Assembly: GCF_041410465.1 (NCBI RefSeq)
Contig: NZ_CP166961.1
Span: forward strand, 62,001 to 126,000
DNA length: 64,000 nucleotides
Source of the DNA: Thalassotalea sp. 273M-4
Lineage (GTDB): Bacteria; Pseudomonadota; Gammaproteobacteria; Enterobacterales; Alteromonadaceae
Direction of reading: 5' to 3'
The position numbers were made by a program, and so were the translations under genes. Numbering within the stretch: position 1 is the stretch's first letter; each line of letters opens with the position of its first letter. The notes under the pieces are model-generated. The model was not told the origin of the DNA, made no database searches, and saw nothing but the letters and a program-made list of their open reading frames with translations. Positions 53,969 to 62,838 of the stretch are shown piece after piece.

Positions 53969-54892
53969 ATGGCAAAAATCAATAAAAAAGTAGGTTTTTG
54001 TATCGCTTCTCCTCATCGAAACGAAAATTGGTATGATTGGCGTGTATATAATAATTTGAAGCAGGAATTACAACGACTTGGCTACGTTTATGAAAAAAAT
54101 GCGAAAAACCGTATTTACTTTTTTGGTGGTGCTTTATTGAACGCATATCCAGATGTCAATACGTTTAATCACAACAGTAATAACATCGCGCTGGTTTACT
54201 CTCATTCTTATGCAGTTAACAGCTTTGAAGGGTTTAATCATATTTTTGTCGCCAGCCCAACCATGAAAAAGTTTCTTTGGTATCGAAAAATACGTCGAAT
54301 GCTAAAGTTAAATTTTAACTATATTCCACGATATACAGGGATAGATATACTGCCTCCTTTCTCTTCATTAACGCCTAATGTTGAATATCGAAAAGAATAT
54401 GATTGTGATATTTCGTTTGTTGGTAACATAAGGGTGCGTCCCATTGTGGAAGATATTTTAGAAATTGTCGAAAAACATCAATTAGACTTTAAGATTTTTG
54501 GTCATGATTGGCAAAACTATCAAGGAAATAAGGCCGCATTGAAATATTGGCAGGGAGATGTCATTCCTTATCAAGATATTCCGTCATTGGCTGCTAATTC
54601 AAAAGTTTGTCTTATTGACCATCATCAAGATATGAAAAGAGAGGCCACGGTGAGTCATAAATATATTGATTTACTGATGTCAGGCGGATGTTTAATTTGT
54701 GATAACAATCCTGGTGCTTATCAATATAAAGGTTTGGTATATAAAGATAAAATCTCTTTAGAGCGACTTGTTCTAGACTTGATAGCTAAAAGGACCCTAA
54801 GAGAGAGTATTCGAGATAGACAGTATGAAAAAGTTAAAGAATTGACTACCGCCAATGCAGCAAAGGTATTAGCCTTAAAATTCATTGCTTAG
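53969..54892 (+). CDS. Glycosyltransferase (CgeB/group 1-like)
   Basis: A 307-residue protein with a GT-B appearance. The C-terminal half contains CDISFVGNIRVRPIVEDILEI, FKIFGHDWQNYQ and the donor-binding end VSHKYIDLLMSGGCLICDNNPGAYQYKGL, close to the CgeB-type group 1 glycosyltransferases. The N-terminal half is poorly conserved. GGAGG is at good spacing before the ATG. It is the last plus-strand gene before the minus-strand block starting with the pyruvyltransferase. Confidence 0.75.
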   Translation: MAKINKKVGFCIASPHRNENWYDWRVYNNLKQELQRLGYVYEKNAKNRIYFFGGALLNAYPDVNTFNHNSNNIALVYSHSYAVNSFEGFNHIFVASPTMKKFLWYRKIRRMLKLNFNYIPRYTGIDILPPFSSLTPNVEYRKEYDCDISFVGNIRVRPIVEDILEIVEKHQLDFKIFGHDWQNYQGNKAALKYWQGDVIPYQDIPSLAANSKVCLIDHHQDMKREATVSHKYIDLLMSGGCLICDNNPGAYQYKGLVYKDKISLERLVLDLIAKRTLRESIRDRQYEKVKELTTANAAKVLALKFIA

Positions 54893-54951
54893 TGTGGCCA
54901 GAACTTTCAGGTTTTGACTTAATGAATCGCATTTAGGCCTTATGAGGTAAG

Positions 54952-56175
54952 TTAATCTAAAGTCTGATATGTGTTAAATGAGAAAAGCTTTTTGTTATTC
55001 GCTTGAACAAGCTTTTTTAACTTTTCAGAATTTTCTTTCAACTGAGAATCATAACAAAGCAAAAAAGAGGTTAGAGAGGTAATGTCTTGAACCGAATAGC
55101 ACCTATTGAAAGGGAAAAAACTCCAATCCTTTAGAAATGAATCTAATTTACCTACTTTGGGGTTTATCCCAAAGTGTGGAATTCCAAAAGACATCGCGGT
55201 TATAACACCATGCAAACTCGTACCAATGTAACATTCTGAGTGCTTTATTAAATACATTATTTCCCATATATTTAGATTATATTTAATGTCAGATATATTG
55301 GGGATTAATTTATGCAACTTTAGGAGTAATTCGTAATCATCATGACCAGCAGCGTAGCCAATGGGGAGTAATAAAATGCGCTTATTAGTCCTGTTATAAG
55401 CTTCACTTAGCTTTATCGCTAAATTTTCTATTGAGTCCCCAAGTTTTTTTGGCGCGGCTTGGAAAATTAGATAGGATGAATCAACAAAGTGTTTCACATT
55501 AGAACTAACATTTTGATTTAGAAACTCGTCAGAACACAAGTCTGACATGAGAAAAGCAGAGTCAGGGTAAAGCTCAACAGAAGGGATTGTAGTTGAAAGA
55601 CTGTAAAGATTGTTTAATGTTTTGGTATCTCTAGCGGATATATATGTTGCTTTCTCAAGCCTTGCTTTAATAGCGACCTGCTCTAGCATAGGAACAGTGG
55701 AAAACCCACCTCCTACGGTATTGTACCTCACGGAAACCTTTTCGGGTAAATGTAGTGGCTCAGGTAAATATGGGTAGTCCCAAGGGCTTTTATATACTAA
55801 GTCGACAAACGCTTTAAAAGATTTACGAATCACTGACCTACTACTATTACTAAAGAGCGAAAAAATACGACTTAGTCGCTTGGGTTTTGGCATATGAAAA
55901 TAAAGAGTCAAGTTAGAGGTGCACAGTACAGCACCTCCAACAACGATGATTACATCATCAGAAGTTAATTTTTTAATCACACTCGATATGTTCTGAGAAG
56001 GTAGACACCCATATTGAGATAAATCTGAGTCGCTAATAGAACTGTAAACTAATTCATAACTTTCGAGTAAACTTGGTTGGTATTTTTCTAAATACATTTT
56101 CAATAATATTGGCATTAGATTATCCCCATAGTTATACCTATCGAAAGCACCATACAAGACAATTTTATTTTTCAT
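54952..56175 (-). CDS. Polysaccharide pyruvyl transferase family protein
   Basis: A 407-residue enzyme that probably adds a pyruvate ketal from phosphoenolpyruvate to a sugar, giving the polymer negative charge. Family features: the N-terminal VLYGAFDRYNYGDNLMPILL, SDDVIIVVGGAVL (~99), the central SARDTKTLNNLYSL and PDSAFLMSD (~185-215), and the C-terminal LIKHSECYIGTSLHGVITAMSFGIPHFGI (~310-338), where the His of SLHG is conserved. It is the last gene of the minus-strand block, separated from the acyltransferase gene by 332 bases. Confidence 0.9.
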   Translation of the reverse strand: MKNKIVLYGAFDRYNYGDNLMPILLKMYLEKYQPSLLESYELVYSSISDSDLSQYGCLPSQNISSVIKKLTSDDVIIVVGGAVLCTSNLTLYFHMPKPKRLSRIFSLFSNSSRSVIRKSFKAFVDLVYKSPWDYPYLPEPLHLPEKVSVRYNTVGGGFSTVPMLEQVAIKARLEKATYISARDTKTLNNLYSLSTTIPSVELYPDSAFLMSDLCSDEFLNQNVSSNVKHFVDSSYLIFQAAPKKLGDSIENLAIKLSEAYNRTNKRILLLPIGYAAGHDDYELLLKLHKLIPNISDIKYNLNIWEIMYLIKHSECYIGTSLHGVITAMSFGIPHFGINPKVGKLDSFLKDWSFFPFNRCYSVQDITSLTSFLLCYDSQLKENSEKLKKLVQANNKKLFSFNTYQTLD

Positions 56176-56507
56176 TTTAATCCTATAGATTTTCTATATT
56201 TTGCATTGCATTGTTAGATCTAAGCGCAATAGCTATTTGTGGAAGCTCAACCAATACTCAAAGGTATCTTTCTGAGTATAAATCTCTAGCCCAAGATAAA
56301 TCGTATATTTTATAAAATAGCCTATTTTGAAAACCAAACAATATGTTTAAACATATTTAATGTGCTATTTTTAAAGGTTTTTAATCTAATCCATCCTAAC
56401 TTTTAATTTAGGTAGCTAAATTCATTTTGATTAAATGTGCAGCTCAAATATAACTCTATTGAAGCATTTGACCAGTTTCCTCGATAAGCATTTTGAAAAA
56501 GTATCTG
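56176..56507. other. AT-rich gene-free stretch with a perfect 18-base palindrome
   Basis: These 332 bases between two same-strand genes are strongly AT-rich. The only structure I can point to is AATATGTTTAAACATATT at 56340-56357, a perfect 18-base palindrome without loop. No intact or broken gene was recognised; a promoter for the pyruvyltransferase gene must lie here if it is not co-transcribed with the acyltransferase gene. Confidence 0.5.
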
Positions 56508-57608
56508 TTAACCAAAGGAAGAATTAGCCTGTTTCGGTTTTAGAACCTTATCTTTGCTGGCAAATTGAATAAATGGTTTCTCGATAAAGGTAAAAGTCAA
56601 ACTAGATATTAGCAAAGTAAGGAATAACACAACCCATGCATTGACAGGGGTGTGGATGTTAAAGTGCCTTATAAGGTCGATAACGACTGGGTGTATCAAG
56701 TATACGCTGAAACTGATTTTACCTAAATATCTGAGATAATTGTGACTAAGAAAGCGACAGATTAGAGTTTTCGAGTTGATCAATGAAATAAGTAAAACAC
56801 TCCATATAACACAATACAATACTCTTTCTCTAGAAAAGTAATTCGGAGAGACTGGCTCAACCAATATAGAATATATTGACGGGATGGTCAGAATAAAAGC
56901 CAATATACTTAGGTAGCACAGCAGTGAAAATAAATATTTAGGGATAATTTTAACATTAGAGCATCTATCAATAAATGCTTGTAAACAAGCTAAAATAGTA
57001 CCAAACAAAAATACTGGGAAGTACTGAGCTAAATCGGTGGGTTTGTTTTTAAATGATACTTCTGGAAATGACCAAAGTAACGCTAAAATAAGAGCAAACA
57101 AGACAACAATGGCAGCGACTACCCCCTTATTTAGTAACTTAGCCGAAAACCAAGCTACAAAGGGAAGAAAAAAATAATACTTAAATTCAACAGCAATACT
57201 CCAAGTTACACCTTTTCCTGCTAAAAGTAGTATATGTTGAAAAAACTCGCTTATTGTTAACTGAAAAGGGATTGCCCACTCTTTCGGACCAAAAAAGTGA
57301 TTTAACACTAGGGATGATGACAACCCTGCTAATAAATACAAGAAATACAGCGGACATATACGAAAAAATCGGCGTCGCCAATAACGAACCATAGCATCAT
57401 GACTAAAAATATCCTGATGATATTTGAGCATAGGATAGGTCAGTAAAAATGAGCTGAGTATAAAAAACAAATAAACACCAGATTTTCCTGTGCCAGAAAA
57501 ATCAAAGTAAGGTAAAAGAAAAAAATCGACATTACTCGTATGACTAAGTAGTACAATGAGAGCTGCAATCCCTCTTAAACCGTCAAGAGATTTAATTTGA
57601 AATAGCAT
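56508..57608 (-). CDS. Acyltransferase family 3 membrane protein
   Basis: A 366-residue membrane acyltransferase of the OafA/YrhL group without the SGNH extension. FQIKSLDGLRGIAALIVLLSHTSN at the N-terminus carries the catalytic His; the RRRFFRICPLYFLYLL segment (~78-93) and about ten helices follow, with a C-terminal LIHPVVIDLIRH near 302. It would add acetyl or succinyl groups to the polysaccharide. Its start overlaps the end of the upstream GT-D gene by 17 bases, so the two are translationally coupled. Confidence 0.9.
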   Translation of the reverse strand: MLFQIKSLDGLRGIAALIVLLSHTSNVDFFLLPYFDFSGTGKSGVYLFFILSSFLLTYPMLKYHQDIFSHDAMVRYWRRRFFRICPLYFLYLLAGLSSSLVLNHFFGPKEWAIPFQLTISEFFQHILLLAGKGVTWSIAVEFKYYFFLPFVAWFSAKLLNKGVVAAIVVLFALILALLWSFPEVSFKNKPTDLAQYFPVFLFGTILACLQAFIDRCSNVKIIPKYLFSLLCYLSILAFILTIPSIYSILVEPVSPNYFSRERVLYCVIWSVLLISLINSKTLICRFLSHNYLRYLGKISFSVYLIHPVVIDLIRHFNIHTPVNAWVVLFLTLLISSLTFTFIEKPFIQFASKDKVLKPKQANSSFG

Positions 57609-58605
57609 GGATACCCTTTGGGTTGCATTGTCTTTGTTGCCATTTTTGACTTAATTTTTCAATGTTCTCCTTGCTCATGATAAATTGCTCAGGGATAGCA
57701 ATGTTATTTTCAATAATAGGAATAAATTTTTTCTTAAACTTTAATCGATATTGTTTTTTTAAATCATATTTCTCCATTAACGGTTTCGGTCGAGTTAATT
57801 TACCTACCCACGCATCAACAACCCCTCCTAAGTCAAGAGCAATACCGCCTCTTTCCTTAATTGTCTGGCAATAACCTTTACCTACAATGCCTGCGCCAAC
57901 AATAAACACCATGCCGGGGTACTTTACGTCAATTTTAGTGCTTAGTTCATAGTATGCAGTAGGGTAGTGGCGCTTAGCATTTTGGCTTTGTCGTTCAAAT
58001 TTGTCAGGTATTTGGTAATGAACTATATCAGCCGATAATGCTTCTTGCATTACATGGCCAATCTCCTTTCTTGAACTGATGATTCCTACAGATTGTTGAT
58101 TTTGTAAAATATAAGGCAAGGCTCCTGAACTAAAAAAATCCCAACCTATAAACTGACTACAAATATTTTGTAACTTGTTTGATGGCCATATTGTCAGTTG
58201 CTTGTGAAGCATTGATATTCTTTTCGCATCCTTGTATGGCAATGATTTTTCAACTTGACGAAGATTAAAAGCCTGCTTGAAGGCTTGCATAAACCGCTCT
58301 GTACTGTGATAAGCATCAGGATTAAATGTAACTCCTAAAATGTCATCCCTAACTCCAATAAGATCAGCATTATTTATAGTTTGTTTTAATATTTTTTGAA
58401 TAGAATAGGTTTGCTCAATCGTACAATCTGGTCCAAAGTGTTCCCTTAAGTAGTCAACATCTGCCATGGTTGATTTTTCAGAAAAATCAAGCATGGCACC
58501 TTCACCATCACCTAAACGAATGAAGCTAAAAGGAACTCTCTTTGTTGCCATGTTGACAAGGTGTTGGCAAAACTCATCTATCTGTAAGAACCTATTAGTT
58601 AACAT
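57592..58605 (-). CDS. GT-D fold (DUF1792-type) glycosyltransferase
   Basis: A 337-residue protein with the GT-D signature near the N-terminus: FSFIRLGDGEGAML (~26-39), where the DGE acts as the metal/sugar-nucleotide site, and later FIVGAGIVGKGYCQTIKERGGIALDLGGVVDAWVG (~233-268), matching the Asp/Gly-rich region of DUF1792 enzymes such as DGT1 of streptococci, which add glucose or related sugars. It is cytoplasmic. It is in a tight unit with the flippase (28 bases upstream) and the acyltransferase (17-base overlap). Confidence 0.85.
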   Translation of the reverse strand: MLTNRFLQIDEFCQHLVNMATKRVPFSFIRLGDGEGAMLDFSEKSTMADVDYLREHFGPDCTIEQTYSIQKILKQTINNADLIGVRDDILGVTFNPDAYHSTERFMQAFKQAFNLRQVEKSLPYKDAKRISMLHKQLTIWPSNKLQNICSQFIGWDFFSSGALPYILQNQQSVGIISSRKEIGHVMQEALSADIVHYQIPDKFERQSQNAKRHYPTAYYELSTKIDVKYPGMVFIVGAGIVGKGYCQTIKERGGIALDLGGVVDAWVGKLTRPKPLMEKYDLKKQYRLKFKKKFIPIIENNIAIPEQFIMSKENIEKLSQKWQQRQCNPKGIHAISN

Positions 58606-58633
58606 ATTGAATATCTCTATTGTTTATGATGTT

Positions 58634-60076
58634 TTAACTTTGTTTTATGATGGCTTTAAATTCATTAACTATGGTTTTATTGAAGACATGAACAGTGAAA
58701 ATATATGTTAATGTCCCAACAAAAATTAAGATGCATAGATTGAGCAAGGTGATCTCAGGGAGCTGCAACTTCACGCCAGAAACTAATATATACATTGCTA
58801 ATGATGCAAAAAATGGCTCCTTAAAAGGACGTAAAAAATCAATAATGTTACGGGAGAGCTGATGCGCATTACGCAATAATAAAATCAGATACATTAATGG
58901 ATAAACGGTAATCCAAACACCAATAATTCCAATAACACCAAATTGAATACCTATAATGAGTCCAATAAACATGGCTAATATTAACAAACTGATGTTCTTA
59001 ATTAGGTGTTCTACTTTACCCATTCCACGGAATGCAGGAAAGAATAGTTCTTCGCTAAATCTTAACGGCATAATTAACAGAAGCAGAGTGGTCGGTAAAA
59101 TAGCTGGAATCCATTTTTCGCCGAGAAAAATAGGAATAATATAATCACAGGTTACAGAAATTCCCCAGAATACTGGAAAAGTGATTAACAAACTTATCTT
59201 TTGAGCTTTGAGTATGTAATTAGCGATAAGTTTGGGCTGCTGTTGAATTTTAGAAAATGCCGGAAAAGCAACTTTACGAATTAAAGGGAGTAGCTTTTTG
59301 AGAGGCATCAGTGCAAGCTGAGTTGCGATTGCAAAAAAACCGATCTCAGCAGCACTTAAAACTCGACCGGCAATAGTAATATCTAGATAAGAAAACGCAT
59401 GTATGAGTAGGGCGTGAATACCTATCAGTCCTCCAAACTTTAACAAATCTTTGGTTCCTGACCAGTTAAAACTTGGCATCACCCAATACGGGTTAATAAC
59501 ATTGACTAAAAAAGCTTTTAACCCCGCACCTATTATTTGACCAATGATGATAGACCAGAATCCATAGCCTTGGTATGCAAGAAACAAGGTGAGTGACGCT
59601 GAAGTTATATTCGCAAAGGCGGTAATTAAAGAGATGGCTTTAAAGGCCATCTTCTTATTTAACAGTGCTGAAGGAATCAACATAAACATGTTGAATAAAA
59701 AGCATATAGCTGTTGCTTTAAGAACAAAGCCGACTTGCTCAGAATTGAAATATCGAGCAATACTTGAAGCGAGAAAAAATTGTAATAAGAATAACCCCGA
59801 ATAAACACAGACTATCATTCCAAACAGCTTTCTCATTTCCTCTCTTTCGATCGTTTGCTTTTGAATGATAATAGGCCCAAAAAAGGAACCGGCAGTTAGA
59901 AGTAAAAAGCTAAAAAATATATCTGCCATGACAACGATGCCATAATCTTCAGGCATCAATAAACGGATCACCCAAAAAGTTATCAGCCAAGAGTAAACCT
60001 GACTTGTAATTTTACATGCTGTAACCCATTTCAATGAGTGCAAGACTTGATGCTTTAAATTTACTGACTCAGACAT
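58634..60076 (-). CDS. Lipopolysaccharide-type flippase (WzxC-like)
   Basis: A 480-residue membrane protein of the MOP superfamily with 12-14 helices: ITFWVIRLLMPEDYGIVVMADIFFSFLLLTAGSFFGPIIIQKQTI near the N-terminus is characteristic of the WzxC branch, and LALMPLKKLLPLIRKVAFPAFSKIQ near 250 fits. It would move lipid-linked repeat units across the inner membrane. It belongs to another subgroup than the flippase at 49802, raising the question of two separate glycans. First gene of the minus-strand unit flippase, GT-D, acyltransferase. Confidence 0.9.
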   Translation of the reverse strand: MSESVNLKHQVLHSLKWVTACKITSQVYSWLITFWVIRLLMPEDYGIVVMADIFFSFLLLTAGSFFGPIIIQKQTIEREEMRKLFGMIVCVYSGLFLLQFFLASSIARYFNSEQVGFVLKATAICFLFNMFMLIPSALLNKKMAFKAISLITAFANITSASLTLFLAYQGYGFWSIIIGQIIGAGLKAFLVNVINPYWVMPSFNWSGTKDLLKFGGLIGIHALLIHAFSYLDITIAGRVLSAAEIGFFAIATQLALMPLKKLLPLIRKVAFPAFSKIQQQPKLIANYILKAQKISLLITFPVFWGISVTCDYIIPIFLGEKWIPAILPTTLLLLIMPLRFSEELFFPAFRGMGKVEHLIKNISLLILAMFIGLIIGIQFGVIGIIGVWITVYPLMYLILLLRNAHQLSRNIIDFLRPFKEPFFASLAMYILVSGVKLQLPEITLLNLCILIFVGTLTYIFTVHVFNKTIVNEFKAIIKQS

Positions 60077-60533
60077 CTTTAATCCGTTGATTGATGATAA
60101 GTAAAATAAAATTGTACTTATATCAATATGTTATTTTTATCACTTAAATTTTAGCCTATGGCGATATATGTAGATGGTTGTTATAAAGAATGGGTGAAAC
60201 TTTACTTCAAAGGGTATTGATGCCAATTGAAATATGTAATGAAATTAATTGTTATCCAACCTTCACTTTTGAGTATTGTTTAAAATATCAATTTGACCAA
60301 GTTTTAATTACTGTATTTTTTATTATATATATGATTTTTAAGTTTTATTTTTGTCCGATGTTTTGCTTTTAATGCCTTGTTATCGTTAAGGTGCTGGTCG
60401 GTATTTGAATAGAAATATTTGGTAAAACTAATTTATAGATAAATAAAATTACGTTAATGAGTATTCGAAGGTGTAAAAAATAAAGACTATAGTTAAATAA
60501 AACTTTAAAGTATAAAAAGAGAAAAATATTCGT
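60077..60533. other. AT-rich divergent intergenic region
   Basis: These 457 bases separate the divergent flippase and beta-helix genes and must contain both promoters. A 60-codon open frame at 60190-60372 looks like chance (no ribosome-binding site, odd composition). No repeat, RNA gene or sigma54-type element was found. Confidence 0.5.
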
Positions 60534-62699
60534 ATGTTCAGATTCCTAATCCTGCTGATAGTCTTTTGTCATTGTTATTCTGCTATGGCTAAAGAGTGCA
60601 CGGTGTTGCCTGATGATAATATCTGGAATACTAAAGTTATTAATGCACCTGAACATCAACAATCTCAAACATGGTTAGATTCAATTCCCGAGAACGCTAA
60701 TTTACATCCTGATTTTGGCGCAGGCTTATATAAGTCTGCGAAAATAGGGATCCCTGTCAACTATGTTGATAACTCAACACCGTTAAAAAAAGTCTTATTT
60801 AAATATCATAATGAGAGTGATCATCAGCTCTATCCAATCCCTAATTTTGTTCAAATAGAAGGGGGGGCAAAATCTAAAGGCGATCGTCATATCATCGCGT
60901 TAAATACAGATACCTGTACTCTTTATGAAATCTTTAATGCCAGAAGGCGAACTGATGGTAAATGGACTGGAGGCTCTGGTGCCATTTTTGACCTATCTTC
61001 CAATACCTTAAGACCTAAAGGGTGGACATCAGCCGATGCCGCAGGTTTGCCCATTTACCCTGGACTAGTAAAGTATTCAGAAGTTGCAAGTGGTGAAATT
61101 AATCATGCTTTGCGTTTTACGTTAACAAAAACTGGGCGCCATTATGTTTGGCCAGCTAGGCATTTTGCTTCAAGATATAAAGGAAATAAATATCCCCCAA
61201 TGGGAGCAAGGCTGAGACTTAAGTCTACAGTGGATCCTGATAACTTTTCTGATCAAGTTAAGCCTATTGTTAAAGCATTACAAACCTATGGAATGATTTT
61301 AGCTGATAATGGCGGTGACTTATTTATTACCGGTATACCAGATGAAAACTGGCGTAATCAAGATTTAAAAGAGTTGGCAACGTTAAACAAAAATCAGTTT
61401 GAATTTGTCGATGTATCTAGCTATCAAATTGCCGAAAATTCAGGCTTGGCTGATCCAAATAACCTTAATGGGATTATTTCTAAACAGTCTCATAAGACAG
61501 TGTCTAAACCACTTGTTTTAAACAATAAAGCTAACTATATCAATGGCTTTTATGTTTCACCAAATGGTCGGGATGCTAATGATGGCTCTTTTTCTTCACC
61601 CTGGAGAACGATACAACATGCCGCCAATTTAGCAGAACCAGGTGATGTGATTAATATACTGTCTGGTTCATACGCGCCCTTTATTGTAAAACGCAACGGC
61701 ATGGCTGACAAGCCTATCACTTTTAATGGTAATGGTAGCATTATCGATGGTTGGTTTAACAGTAATAGAGACGGTATTGAGATCTCAGCCAACCATATTG
61801 TGGTTCGGGGCTTCAAAATTAAATATGCCAACAGAGCTGGAATAAGCGCATTAAATTGTAAAAATGTTTTAATTGAAGAGAATGAAGTAAATGAGAGTAA
61901 AGTTTGGGGGATATTTACCGGCTTTTGTGATGATTTAATTGTTCATAGAAATGTCGCGTCAAACTCTCAGAAAGAGCATGGGATTTATATATCTAATACT
62001 TCGCAAAATATTCAAGTATCTAATAATCATGTATTTGGCAACTATGCTTCAGGAATTCATTTAAATGGTGATCGGCATATGGGTAAAGAGGGCATCATTA
62101 AAAACGCCAAGATTTATAATAATAAAATTATTGATAATGGTACACGAGGTGGTTCAGGTATTAATTTGGACGGCGTTCAGTATTCCTTAGTGTTTAACAA
62201 CATACTCGATAACAATCGAGGTAATGGCATCGCCTTGTTTAAAATTGATGGTGGCGAGAGTTCCAAATATAACAAAATTATTCATAACACGGTTATTATG
62301 CCCAGTAATGGCCGTTGGTGTGCTTTATTTAAAAATGGCAGCATATTTAATCAATTTATTAACAATATTTGTTTAAACCAGCACTCATATCGAGGCGCCA
62401 TCACTATTGATAATGCATCTTTAGAAGGGTTTTACAGTAATAATAATGTGTTATCAGATCGTTTTACCTTTGATGGGGGAGAGTCGGTTATTAATTTTGC
62501 GAATTGGCAAGGTAGGTCGAAGCAGGACGGCAACAGTGCCTTATTGAGAAAAACATCATTGGATAATTTTATCAACCGTATTAATTACCAAGTAAATTCG
62601 CAAGTAATTGGTATTGAAGGCCTTTTGATTGAAGGAATAGAGCATGATTTTCATGGTCAAAAAAGAAAACCACCCATAACCGTCGGGGCCATACAGTAA
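60534..62699 (+). CDS. Secreted two-domain protein with right-handed beta-helix
   Basis: A 721-residue exported protein; residues 1-19 are a signal peptide (FLILLIVFCHCYSAMA). Residues ~22-300 form a compact domain with strongly conserved-looking stretches (HPDFGAGLYKSAKIGIP, IEGGAKSKGDRHII, GSGAIFDLSSNTLRPKGW, DAAGLPIYPGLV, YVWPARHFAS, MGARLRLKS, YGMILADNGGD), a type I recall from other bacterial secreted proteins but with no known function. From ~335 on (FYVSPNGRDANDGSFSSPWRTIQHAANLAEPGDVI) a parallel beta-helix follows with Asn-rich coils (NVLIEENEVNESKVWGI, IQVSNNHVFGNYASGIHL), the fold of polysaccharide lyases and mannuronan epimerases. No PEP-CTERM tail or membrane anchor is at the C-terminus. 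A polymer-modifying or degrading role is plausible. Confidence 0.85.
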   Translation: MFRFLILLIVFCHCYSAMAKECTVLPDDNIWNTKVINAPEHQQSQTWLDSIPENANLHPDFGAGLYKSAKIGIPVNYVDNSTPLKKVLFKYHNESDHQLYPIPNFVQIEGGAKSKGDRHIIALNTDTCTLYEIFNARRRTDGKWTGGSGAIFDLSSNTLRPKGWTSADAAGLPIYPGLVKYSEVASGEINHALRFTLTKTGRHYVWPARHFASRYKGNKYPPMGARLRLKSTVDPDNFSDQVKPIVKALQTYGMILADNGGDLFITGIPDENWRNQDLKELATLNKNQFEFVDVSSYQIAENSGLADPNNLNGIISKQSHKTVSKPLVLNNKANYINGFYVSPNGRDANDGSFSSPWRTIQHAANLAEPGDVINILSGSYAPFIVKRNGMADKPITFNGNGSIIDGWFNSNRDGIEISANHIVVRGFKIKYANRAGISALNCKNVLIEENEVNESKVWGIFTGFCDDLIVHRNVASNSQKEHGIYISNTSQNIQVSNNHVFGNYASGIHLNGDRHMGKEGIIKNAKIYNNKIIDNGTRGGSGINLDGVQYSLVFNNILDNNRGNGIALFKIDGGESSKYNKIIHNTVIMPSNGRWCALFKNGSIFNQFINNICLNQHSYRGAITIDNASLEGFYSNNNVLSDRFTFDGGESVINFANWQGRSKQDGNSALLRKTSLDNFINRINYQVNSQVIGIEGLLIEGIEHDFHGQKRKPPITVGAIQ

Positions 62700-62838
62700 C
62701 TCTTCTATAGTTGTGGGTTGTTATTTACTATCAGCTTCTATTTTATTTAAATGACGGACTTTATTTGCTAGCTAACAAATTGAATTCTATAATTTTTATT
62801 GTGCTGTAAATTAAATTTTATAAGGTGTTGTAATAGGA

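Noticed and set aside
60190..60372. 60-codon open frame in the gap before the beta-helix gene
   Set aside because: No ribosome-binding site, unusual hydrophobic and Cys-rich composition, and it overlaps the expected divergent promoter region.
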